Below, piece after piece: positions 26,299 through 33,202 of a stretch of 58,193 nt of DNA. The stretch spans positions 1 to 58,193 of the forward strand of contig DATKLX010000077.1 in the NCBI GenBank assembly GCA_035542155.1, in the 5' to 3' direction. The first letter of the stretch is position 1. Every line of letters starts with the position of its first letter. The notes below the pieces were generated by a model that was given only the letters and a program-made list of their open reading frames with translations, ran no database searches and was not told the DNA's origin. The DNA comes from DATKLX01 sp035542155 (lineage in GTDB: Bacteria; Chloroflexota; Anaerolineae; Anaerolineales; Anaerolineaceae). Both the position numbers and the translations under genes were made by a program.

Positions 26299-27079
26299 AT
26301 CGCAGGAGGTTACCAAAAACTTTGGCGGCTTGATCGCGGTGGATAGCTTCAACCTTACCCTCGATCCCGGCCAGATTTGCAGCATCATCGGCCCCAATGG
26401 GGCCGGGAAAACTACCTTTTTCAACATCCTCACCGGGATCTACAAGCCCAGCCACGGCCAGATCTTCTACTCCGGGAATGGGGTATCGCACGTCATCTCC
26501 GGCCTCGCCCCTGACCAGATCGCCCGCCAGGGGATCGGCCGCACCTTCCAAAACATCCGCCTGTTTGCCAAAATGACCGTCATCGAGAATATCCTGGTCG
26601 GGATGCACTACCGCCTCCGGCAGACGCCGGCCAGCGCGCTGCTCCGCAACGGCGGCTTCAGAGACGAAGAAGCCGCGATCCACGCCAAAACCGAGGAGAT
26701 CATGGCCTTCGTGGGCCTGGCGCGCGTGGGAGACGAGCTGGCCTCCAGCCTGCCCTACGGCGTCCAACGACGGGTCGAGATCGCCCGCGCCATGGCCGCC
26801 GATCCGAAGCTGCTCCTCCTCGATGAGCCGACCGCCGGGATGAACCCCCACGAGACCAGTGAGGCCATCCAGCTCTTCCGCCGCATCCGTGACGAGCGCG
26901 GGGTGACCATCCTTCTCATCGAGCACGATATGCGCGTGGTGATGGAGATCTCCGAGCGCATCACCGTGATGGATTACGGCAAGAAGATTGCCGAAGGCCT
27001 GCCGGCTGAAATCCGCGCTGACGAGCGGGTGATCGAAGCCTACCTGGGTCGCGGCGCCGCTGCCGAGCTTTCCCAATAG
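26285..27079 (+). CDS. livG: Branched-chain amino acid ABC transporter ATPase (LivG-like)
   Basis: A 264-residue ABC ATPase. Walker A is SIIGPNGAGKTTFFNIL. The LivG-type insert IARQGIGRTFQNIRLFAKMTVIENILVGMH is present. The signature region reads LPYGVQRRVEIARAMAA, with LPYG in place of LSGG as is usual for LivG. Walker B is LLLLDEPTAGMNPHE, and the switch histidine is in LLIEHDMRVVM. It should pair with the LivF ATPase encoded next. Overlap with livM implies translational coupling. Confidence 0.95.
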   Translation: MALLESQEVTKNFGGLIAVDSFNLTLDPGQICSIIGPNGAGKTTFFNILTGIYKPSHGQIFYSGNGVSHVISGLAPDQIARQGIGRTFQNIRLFAKMTVIENILVGMHYRLRQTPASALLRNGGFRDEEAAIHAKTEEIMAFVGLARVGDELASSLPYGVQRRVEIARAMAADPKLLLLDEPTAGMNPHETSEAIQLFRRIRDERGVTILLIEHDMRVVMEISERITVMDYGKKIAEGLPAEIRADERVIEAYLGRGAAAELSQ

Positions 27080-27090
27080 GAGCGAGTGTC

Positions 27091-27801
27091 ATGGCACTGC
27101 TGGAACTGGAAAACGTGCATACGTATTATGGGCACATTCACGCGCTCAAAGGGATTTCGCTGACGGTGGAGGAAGGCGAGGTGGTCACCCTGATCGGCGG
27201 GAACGGCGCCGGGAAAAGTACCACCCTGCGCACCATCTCCGGCCTGGTCCACGCCCGGGAGGGCAAGATCCACCTCAAGGGCAAAGAAATCACCCGCATG
27301 CCGCCGCACGAGATCGTCGCGATCGGCGTCGGCCACGTGCCGGAGGGCCGTGGAATATTTCCACGTCTGACCGTGCGCGAGAATCTCGAGATGGGCGCTT
27401 TCACCCTGAACAGCCAGGCGGAGGTGCGCCAACGGATGGATGAGGTCTTCGCTCTTTTCCCCCGCCTGCAGGAGCGCATCGAACAGAAAGGCGGCACCCT
27501 CTCCGGCGGAGAGCAGCAGATGCTGGCGACCGGCCGCGGGCTGATGCTCAACCCGCACATCCTCCTGATGGACGAGCCTTCGATGGGCCTGGCGCCGGTG
27601 CTGGTCGACGCCATCTTTGCCGTCATCCGCAAGCTCAACCAGTCTGGTACCACCATCCTCCTCGTCGAGCAGAACGCCCTCATGGCGCTCAAGACCGCCT
27701 CGCGTGCCTACGTTCTCGAGACCGGCCGCATTGTCCTCTCCGGCACCGCCCAGGAGGTGGCCCAAAATCCACAGGTCAAGCAAGCTTACCTGGGGGGCTA
27801 A
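27091..27801 (+). CDS. livF: Branched-chain amino acid ABC transporter ATPase (LivF-like)
   Basis: The second ATPase, 236 residues, the normal length for LivF. Motifs are LENVHTYYGHIHALKGISL, Walker A TLIGGNGAGKSTTLRTISG, GVGHVPEGRGIFPRLTVREN, signature LSGGEQQMLATGRGL, Walker B ILLMDEPSMGLAP and switch LLVEQNALMAL. AGGAG is placed before the ATG. The stop and the start of the next gene share a base (TAATG), so the downstream membrane protein is likely made together with the transporter. Confidence 0.95.
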   Translation: MALLELENVHTYYGHIHALKGISLTVEEGEVVTLIGGNGAGKSTTLRTISGLVHAREGKIHLKGKEITRMPPHEIVAIGVGHVPEGRGIFPRLTVRENLEMGAFTLNSQAEVRQRMDEVFALFPRLQERIEQKGGTLSGGEQQMLATGRGLMLNPHILLMDEPSMGLAPVLVDAIFAVIRKLNQSGTTILLVEQNALMALKTASRAYVLETGRIVLSGTAQEVAQNPQVKQAYLGG

Positions 27802-28310
27802 TGCTGATTGGCCTGCTCGCGGCGCCTCTCATCTTTGTGCTCTGCGCCTGGCTCACCCGCGCTCAGCGCGCCCGCATCATCAGCGCGCTGGCGGGCGGCT
27901 TTGCCTACAGCGCGCTCAACTTCGGTTGGGATCAGGCCGCCCGCGCAGCCGGCTGGTGGACCTACGTGGTTGGCGAAGGGGCCGCCAGTCTGCCGGTGGT
28001 GAATTACGGCATCGCCAGCCTGCTCTACGCGGCGTTTGCTTTATTTGGCTGGCGCCTGGCGCGCGGTTACGGCCGGAGGGGCCTGCTGATTTTTCTGCTT
28101 TTTTGGGTGGTCTGGGGGCTGCTCCACGACTTGAGTGGGGCGGCTGCCTTTGCCGGCGGCCAGGCAATCGTCTTTCACCCCGGCCCGGTTGCGCTGCTCG
28201 CCGATCTGCTTCTCTACCTCACGGGCATGTCGGCTGCCCTGGCAGTGATCCGCTGGTTGGGCGGTCCGTACAAGCGTGACCGGCTCAGAAAATATATTGG
28301 TGAAGGGTAA
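27801..28310 (+). CDS. Small polytopic membrane protein coupled to livF
   Basis: A 169-residue protein with about five hydrophobic segments (LIGLLAAPLIFVLCAWL, then GIASLLYAAFALFGW, LLIFLLFWVVWGLLHDL and others) and a basic C-terminus (GGPYKRDRLRKYIGEG). I do not recognise a family. It starts on the last base of the livF stop codon, which indicates co-translation with the transporter. It could be an accessory to uptake or an unrelated membrane protein that shares the transcript. The gene ends 15 bases before the convergent lipoprotein gene, with no terminator visible in between. Confidence 0.8.
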   Translation: MLIGLLAAPLIFVLCAWLTRAQRARIISALAGGFAYSALNFGWDQAARAAGWWTYVVGEGAASLPVVNYGIASLLYAAFALFGWRLARGYGRRGLLIFLLFWVVWGLLHDLSGAAAFAGGQAIVFHPGPVALLADLLLYLTGMSAALAVIRWLGGPYKRDRLRKYIGEG

Positions 28311-28325
28311 AAAACGAGAGCCTGG

Positions 28326-28859
28326 TTATTCCACCACGATCGTCACCATAAACGAGCGTGAGGGCATGGCGCAGGCGGGGGTGGCGGTGCGGCACGGCGG
28401 GTCTCCTACGGCGGTCAACCCGGTGGTCCCGGCTTGGTGAGCCTCGTACAACCCCTGTGCACCGCGGACGACGGTGATATTGACCACCCGGCTGAGCACG
28501 TTCTGGTCTGCCACGGTGACGTTCCAATCATAGTCCTCGCCAAGCTGGAGTAAGAAGCGCTGGCCGACTTTCATTTTGACGGTCGCGCCATCGTCTGCCA
28601 GGATTACCGCCGTACCCTCGCCTACGGTGATCTCGCCCACGGCAGCGGAGGTCTCGTCCGTCGCCGGGGTCGCGATGACTTCTGTCCCCATGCCGGTATC
28701 GGTTTCCGAACCGGTCCCGGGGATGCTCCCTGTCGGCTGCGGTTCTCCGGGTGGGATGGGCGTGGCCGCTGTGGTTGGGGTGGCGGCCGGAGAGCACGCA
28801 GCCGCCAGGAGGCTGAGAATAACGATCACAAGTACCGGGTACATCCATAGCGTCTTCAT
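28326..28859 (-). CDS. Secreted lipoprotein with beta-rich C-terminal domain
   Basis: A 177-residue lipoprotein. The start at 28859 follows GGAG, and the signal MKTLWMYPVLVIVILSLLAAAC places the lipid Cys at 22. A Thr/Pro/Gly-rich linker of about 50 residues comes next, then a domain of about 95 residues (GEITVGEGTAVILADDGATV to the end). This has some features of chagasin-like (I42) protease inhibitors: the stretch GQRFLLQLGEDYDWNVTV and the late RSFMVTIVV strand. The similarity is weak and the function should be treated as unknown. It also has two cysteines (PPCRTATPAC) that may form a disulfide. Confidence 0.8.
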   Translation of the reverse strand: MKTLWMYPVLVIVILSLLAAACSPAATPTTAATPIPPGEPQPTGSIPGTGSETDTGMGTEVIATPATDETSAAVGEITVGEGTAVILADDGATVKMKVGQRFLLQLGEDYDWNVTVADQNVLSRVVNITVVRGAQGLYEAHQAGTTGLTAVGDPPCRTATPACAMPSRSFMVTIVVE

Positions 28860-28902
28860 CACTTCTTCTCCTGAATTCAATAAATTTTACCAATCTTATC
28901 CA

Positions 28903-29382
28903 TCAAGACGTCGACTCTCCCCAATAAGGTCCCGTCGCCACTCGCACCTCGCGCGCCATCCACTCGGCGAAGATCCGGTCCTGCGACCAGTTTGAGTGGG
29001 CATAGCGCGTAGGCTCCCAGGCGATCGAGCCAAAGTCGGCCATCACGTATTATGCTCCCTCCGGCTCGATAAAGCCAAACCCCGCCGCGCGCAGAGCGTC
29101 GAGCAGCAGCTTGCGCCGGGCGCTGTATTCCGCGATCAGGCCGCTGAAAAAGTCCTCGCCGAGGCCGAGAGCCGTGATCCCCGCTGTTTGGAAGGGAGCC
29201 GGCGCGCAGACCCTCAGGTAATCGTGGACTTTGCGGATCAGGCCAGTCAGTCGCGGGTGCGCCATGGTCCAGCCGGTCCGCCAGCCGATCAACGACTAGG
29301 TCCTCCCCAGCTCGCTGATCATGACGCAGTGGTCTTCCATCCGCAGCAGACTGCTCAGGCTGATGTGCTCGCGTCCATTGTA
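28903..29382 (-). pseudogene. Decayed class I/II aminotransferase (C-terminal part)
   Basis: Read through two in-frame stops, this stretch gives the C-terminal ~160 residues of an aspartate-aminotransferase-like PLP enzyme. It begins YNGREHISLSSLLRMEDHCV, then ISELGRT-stop-SLIGWRTGWTM, KVHDYLRVCAPAPFQTAG, IEPEGA-stop-YVMADF, and FAEWMAREVRVATGPYWG. The stops are TAG (29296-29298) and TAA (29050-29052), each where the family normally has Tyr (KTYS and GAYY). The N-terminal half, with most PLP-binding residues, is absent upstream of about 29382. It is therefore truncated and doubly interrupted, a relic with no expected activity. Confidence 0.85.
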
Positions 29383-29435
29383 CAGGGAAAATCGAAATGA
29401 GGACAAAAATCAGAAATGGCCAGTTTGCCGGCCTG

Positions 29436-29478
29436 GAAAAAGACCGGAGACCCAGGTCTTATTTTCGCCTGGGTCTCC
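29436..29478 (-). terminator. Rho-independent terminator of the small gene at 29508-29750
   Basis: On the minus strand GGAGACCCAGG and CCTGGGTCTCC form a perfect 11-bp stem (29446-29456 with 29468-29478), followed by GG and then TCTTTTTCC. The hairpin starts 30 bases after the stop of the small gene. Confidence 0.8.
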
Positions 29479-29507
29479 AGCCTTGGGTTTGTCTCACCTG
29501 ATTTCGC

Positions 29508-29750
29508 TCAGCTCTGGACGATGCCCTTGCAGATGATACTTTGGCCCTGGACCAGATCGGTTACCAGAACCCGGACCCTTCTTCCGCTGGAAAGTTCGAG
29601 AGAAAGTGTTTCTCCACCCATCAGGTCGTTGAGCAGCCGGTGTCCGTGATCGTCTTTTTCGATGAGAGCGATTTGTTTTGGATTGAGCCCTAAGAGATAG
29701 ATCAATTCCGCTGGCTCGTCGGTCGAAAGTACCCGCGCAACTTCAGACAT
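29508..29750 (-). CDS. Small protein of unknown function (80 aa)
   Basis: An 80-residue protein beginning MSEVARVLSTDEPAELIYLL. It contains an alternating, probably beta-rich second half (GGETLSLELSSGRRVRVLV and GQSIICKGIVQS). I recognise no family. That it is a real gene is supported by context: GAGG before the ATG, a well-formed promoter with dyad symmetry about 100 bases upstream, and a strong terminator just downstream. It is therefore a single-gene unit. One cysteine is present and no signal peptide, so a cytoplasmic location is likely. A DNA- or RNA-binding role is possible from size only and is not supported by a motif. Confidence 0.8.
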   Translation of the reverse strand: MSEVARVLSTDEPAELIYLLGLNPKQIALIEKDDHGHRLLNDLMGGETLSLELSSGRRVRVLVTDLVQGQSIICKGIVQS

Positions 29751-29851
29751 GGCATCCTCTTTTCTACTGGACCAGTTAGATGGTAAGGCAGGTCGAAAAG
29801 CGACTGAAAAAGGGGTGTGGCGTGTGTCTGGTTCGAGGTTGTGTTTGTTTA

Positions 29852-29893
29852 ATTATACAGAAAAGAACTTGTCTATACAAGACTGAGTATAGA
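29852..29893 (-). promoter_or_regulatory. Promoter with inverted repeat for the small gene
   Basis: On the minus strand TTGTAT (29880-29875), 17 bases, then TATAAT (29857-29852, preceded by TG) form a strong promoter. The inverted repeat TCTATAC (29872-29878) / GTATAGA (29887-29893) covers the -35 element and suggests an operator. The leader to the ATG is about 95 bases. Confidence 0.65.
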
Positions 29894-29930
29894 AAATTTT
29901 ACTCCAAATTATCCCGATAGAGGAAGGTGG

Positions 29931-31268
29931 CTATTTGACCAGAGCTACCAGGAGATCATTAACATTCGTCCCCGTTGGTCCGGTGACCATCAGGGCGCCA
30001 ACAGACTTGAGCAGATGATAAGAGTCGTTTTCGGAAAGATGCCGGCGCGGGTCGAAGCCCAGGCGGCGCGCTCTGGCCGCGGTTTCACCATCGACGATGG
30101 CACCGGCCGCCTCTGTCGGCCCGTCGCTCCCATCAGTCGCCAGGGCCATCACCGCCGCATCCGCCACGCCTTCTATGGAAAGCGCGGTGGAAAGCGCCAG
30201 CTCCTGATTGCGACCGCCTATGCCCTGCCCGTGGATCGTCACCGTCGTTTCACCGCCCCAAATCAGGCAGGCCGGTGGGGACAGCGGCGCGCTTTCGTAG
30301 CGGACCCCCTTCACCAGGGCGGCCGCCAGTCGTCCGGCCTCCCGCGCTTCCCCTTCGACGAAGGTGCTCAGCACCAGCGGCTGGTATCCCAGGCGCGCCG
30401 CCTCAGCCGAGGCCGCCTCGGCCGCCAGGTGGTTGGAGCCCACGATGGTGTTTACTACCGCCGCAAACAGCGGATCGCCGGGTTTGGGGGTCTCGGCCCG
30501 CCGCCCGGCCAGCCCTTCGCGCAGGTACGTCGCGATCGAGCCCGGAATGGCTTCACCAAGACCGAAGCGTTCCAGGATTTGCCAGCAGTCCGCAAACGTG
30601 GTCGGATCCGCAACGGTGGGCCCCGAGGCGATGACGTCGAGGGGGTCGCCGACCACATCTGAGAGGATCAGGGCGGCGGTGGGGCGGGGCGCAGCCAGTC
30701 GGACCAGCTTGCCGCCCTTGAGCCGGTCGAGGTGTTTGCGCAGGGCGTTGATCTCCTGGATGGTCGCTCCAGAGCGCAGCAGCAGGCCGGTCAGGCTCTG
30801 CAGCTCTTCCAGAGTCAGGCCGGGCTCCGGCAAAGGCAACAGGGCCGATGCCCCTCCAGAGAGCAGAACCAGCAGCGCGCTGCCCGCGGGAAGCCCGGCT
30901 ACCAGGTCGCTGACCGTCTGCGCGGCGGCCAGCCCGGCCGCGTCCGGCACAGGGTGGCCGCTCTCAAAAACCCGGATCTGCGGGGGAAAGGAACAGCCGG
31001 CGGCGTGCCCGTATTTGGTGACCACGATTCCGCCCTGGATTCGCTCGCCCAGCGCTTCGACAGCCGCCTTGCTCATCGGCGCAGCGGCTTTCCCCACCGC
31101 CACCAGGTAGAGCCGGCCGGCAACGGCTGTGTCCCAGGTTGCCTTCCCGGCCTGGATTGCACCTTCCGGTTCGGCTCGCAGGTACCGGCGGACAGCCTGT
31201 TCCGGATCGACCGCCTGAAGAGCGGCGGTGCGGATCGAGAGCAGGTCAGCAGTCAACTCACGGTTCAT
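29931..31268 (-). CDS. Glycerate 2-kinase (DUF4147/MOFRL family)
   Basis: An enzyme of 445 residues that phosphorylates D-glycerate to 2-phosphoglycerate, linking glyoxylate, serine or sugar-acid breakdown to glycolysis. The N-terminal DUF4147 domain has LVAVGKAAAPMSKAAVEALG, LLSGGASALLPLP and LSDVVGDPLDVIASGPT. The C-terminal MOFRL domain has GIGGRNQELALSTAL, LATDGSDGPTEAAGAIVDG and the terminal TGPTGTNVNDL. GAGGAG precedes the ATG and a good promoter lies about 35-60 bases upstream. No other glycerate-pathway gene is in the window. Confidence 0.94.
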   Translation of the reverse strand: MNRELTADLLSIRTAALQAVDPEQAVRRYLRAEPEGAIQAGKATWDTAVAGRLYLVAVGKAAAPMSKAAVEALGERIQGGIVVTKYGHAAGCSFPPQIRVFESGHPVPDAAGLAAAQTVSDLVAGLPAGSALLVLLSGGASALLPLPEPGLTLEELQSLTGLLLRSGATIQEINALRKHLDRLKGGKLVRLAAPRPTAALILSDVVGDPLDVIASGPTVADPTTFADCWQILERFGLGEAIPGSIATYLREGLAGRRAETPKPGDPLFAAVVNTIVGSNHLAAEAASAEAARLGYQPLVLSTFVEGEAREAGRLAAALVKGVRYESAPLSPPACLIWGGETTVTIHGQGIGGRNQELALSTALSIEGVADAAVMALATDGSDGPTEAAGAIVDGETAARARRLGFDPRRHLSENDSYHLLKSVGALMVTGPTGTNVNDLLVALVK

Positions 31269-31301
31269 GGCGGCTCCTCTCCAGAGACGATTTCACCGTC
31301 G

Positions 31302-31330
31302 AGTATACCGTGCACGCCGGGGATGAACAA
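31302..31330 (-). promoter_or_regulatory. Promoter of the glycerate kinase gene
   Basis: On the minus strand TTGTTC (31330-31325), a 17-base spacer and TATACT (31307-31302) stand 33 bases before the start codon, so the gene need not depend on the MFS gene upstream. Confidence 0.6.
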
Positions 31331-31344
31331 GCGCCTCGACCGGC

Positions 31345-32943
31345 TCAATCCCCCATGCTGACCGTGGGTGTGTCAGCCGCCCTCCTCCCGGCCCACTTGA
31401 ACGGCCAGCCGGGCAGCAGCAGCCCAAGCACAAACGACAGGATCGCCGCGTAAAAGGTGATCCGGTATGCCTTTTCGAACCCGGCGATATTCTCTTTACA
31501 GGCCTCCTGGAGGATGGGCGCCGCCTGGGACGGGATCTGGGGCGCCAGGCTGGCGGTTGGCGCGCTGTTCACCTCGCAGATGCCCGCCCGGACCGCGCTT
31601 GCCTGGCGAGGCGCTTCTTCAAGCTGATTTTGATAGCTCGCGATCTGGGGGGAAAGCGTGCTGGCCAGCACGGTCGCCAGGACCGCCACGCCGATGGATT
31701 GGACCACCTGGCGGGTGGCATTGGTCAGTGAAGACCCCCGCGCGATCTGGCGCAGAGGCACGACTGACAGCGCGGTGACAAAGGTGGTTTGGACCGTTCC
31801 ACCCAGGGCCAGGCCGCGCAGGGCAAGCAGGAAAATGATCCAACTGACCGGGGTATCGGCCTGGATTTGCGATAGCTGCCAGGTATTGACGATCAGGAGG
31901 ATGAAGGAGACACCGAGAATCACCCGCGGGCCAATCCGGTCGTACAGCCGTCCGGCGATGGTGGTCGCTATGGCCCCGCTGACCGCCATGGGCAGGACCA
32001 TCAGGCCTGTCTCCAGCGCGGTTTTTCCGCGAAGAGCCTGCAGGTAGATGGGCATGAGAAACTCTGCCCCGAACAGGGCGATCACGCTGACGTAACCCAG
32101 CAGGCTGGCGATCAGGAAGGTCTGCTTGCCAAACAGGCGCAGGTCGAGCAGCGGCTCTTTGGCCACGAAGAGCTCAACCAGGCCGAAGGCGATCAGCCCT
32201 GCCGCCCCAATCCCAAACCAGAGGAGCACGCCGGGGGAGGTCCAGCCCTGGTTGGCGGCAATCGAAGCCGCGTAGAGCATGGCTCCAAAACCGATCACCT
32301 CGGTGACCAGCCCGAGGAAATCGAAGGCAGGTTTGCGCTCGTTGCGGAAATTGGGCAGGAAGAGGTAGCCCAGCACCACGCCAATCAGTCCAATCGGCGG
32401 ATTGATAAAGAAGATAAAGCGCCACAGGTTCTGGTCGACGAGGAAGCCGCCCAGGATGGGTCCCAGAGCAGGGGCGGTCAGGGCGGCGATCCCGAAAATG
32501 CCCAGGGCTGTTCCTTGCTCGCGGGGCGGGAAGGTGCGTAGCAAGAAGGCTGTGCCGAGTGGGATGGCGATCCCGCCGCCGAACCCTTGCAGGGCGCGGG
32601 CGACGATTAAAAACCCAAGGCTGGGGGCTAAGCCGCACAGAAACGACCCAAGGATAAATATGGAAAGCCCGCTGAGATAGACGCGCTTCATTCCGAAGCG
32701 GTCCGCCAGAAAACCGGACAGGGGGGTGCTGATCCCGATGGAGAGCACGTAGATGCTGATGATCCACTGCGAATCGTTGAGGCTTGCTCCGAACTCCGTC
32801 CTCAGGGTCTGGAAAGCCACGTTGACGACCGTGGTATCCAGGATGACCATGAAGATTCCGAAGACGACAGAGATTAATACCCTCCACTTGTGCGAGATCC
32901 CGCTCTTTTTCTCGGAGGCGGGGGAAAACCCAGAATGGTTCAT
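31345..32943 (-). CDS. DHA2 family MFS drug transporter (EmrB/QacA type)
   Basis: A proton-driven multidrug or solute exporter of 532 residues with about 14 membrane segments. The N-terminus carries the DHA2 motif VVFGIFMVILDTTVVNVAFQTL. Motif A is in the loop LSGFLADRFGMKRVYLSG, and motif C (antiporter) is around LTAPALGPILGGFLVDQNLWRFIF. A loop near residue 470 holds two cysteines and many Ala/Pro residues (ICEVNSAPTASLAPQIPS). GAGGTG lies before the ATG. A perfect 11-bp hairpin stands in the leader, suggesting regulated expression. Confidence 0.92.
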   Translation of the reverse strand: MNHSGFSPASEKKSGISHKWRVLISVVFGIFMVILDTTVVNVAFQTLRTEFGASLNDSQWIISIYVLSIGISTPLSGFLADRFGMKRVYLSGLSIFILGSFLCGLAPSLGFLIVARALQGFGGGIAIPLGTAFLLRTFPPREQGTALGIFGIAALTAPALGPILGGFLVDQNLWRFIFFINPPIGLIGVVLGYLFLPNFRNERKPAFDFLGLVTEVIGFGAMLYAASIAANQGWTSPGVLLWFGIGAAGLIAFGLVELFVAKEPLLDLRLFGKQTFLIASLLGYVSVIALFGAEFLMPIYLQALRGKTALETGLMVLPMAVSGAIATTIAGRLYDRIGPRVILGVSFILLIVNTWQLSQIQADTPVSWIIFLLALRGLALGGTVQTTFVTALSVVPLRQIARGSSLTNATRQVVQSIGVAVLATVLASTLSPQIASYQNQLEEAPRQASAVRAGICEVNSAPTASLAPQIPSQAAPILQEACKENIAGFEKAYRITFYAAILSFVLGLLLPGWPFKWAGRRAADTPTVSMGD

Positions 32944-32969
32944 GAATGCACCTCGAATAGAAAGCTGCT

Positions 32970-32998
32970 GCCAGCGACCAATGTCCCTGGTCGCTGGC
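32970..32998 (-). promoter_or_regulatory. Perfect hairpin in the leader of the MFS gene
   Basis: GCCAGCGACCA (32970-32980) and TGGTCGCTGGC (32988-32998) form an 11-bp stem with a seven-base loop. It lies about 15 bases upstream of the GAGGTG ribosome-binding site on the minus strand. No T-run follows, so it is either an operator-type palindrome or a leader RNA element. Confidence 0.55.
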
Positions 32999-33089
32999 TG
33001 TTACCTAAAAAATGATTTTATACCATAATTGTCAGAATTTGGGAGAATCTATCCTTTTGTACAGGTCTATCCAGGTAGCATTTTCTTTA

Positions 33090-33138
33090 GAATCTTCGTG
33101 GGAAGGTGATCCATCACGGGAAATCACAATGAATCAGG
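33090..33138 (+). repeat. Dispersed upstream repeat, copy B
   Basis: The second copy of the element at 22084-22130. It reads GAATCTTCGTGGGAAGGTG, then ATCCATCACGGG. This copy contains the near-palindrome GTGATCCATCAC. It ends about 13 bases before the dyad that precedes the -10 of the next gene. Confidence 0.6.
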
Positions 33139-33151
33139 AAGCAGCCGTCCT

Positions 33152-33177
33152 CAGGATATTCCTGGGAACGGTATAAT
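33152..33177 (+). promoter_or_regulatory. Promoter and dyad of the membrane-protein gene
   Basis: TATAAT at 33172-33177 is preceded by the dyad CAGGA-TAT-TCCTG (33152-33164), where a -35 would lie. No standard -35 is visible, which would fit activator-dependent transcription. The leader would be about 20 bases with no Shine-Dalgarno. Confidence 0.45.
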
Positions 33178-33202
33178 TAGGACATCGCGTTGAACGCAGA
33201 AT

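Noticed and set aside
28903..29382. Recoding of stop codons as Tyr to rescue the aminotransferase.
   Set aside because: All other genes in the window use TAA, TAG and TGA as normal stops, and the N-terminal half is missing anyway.
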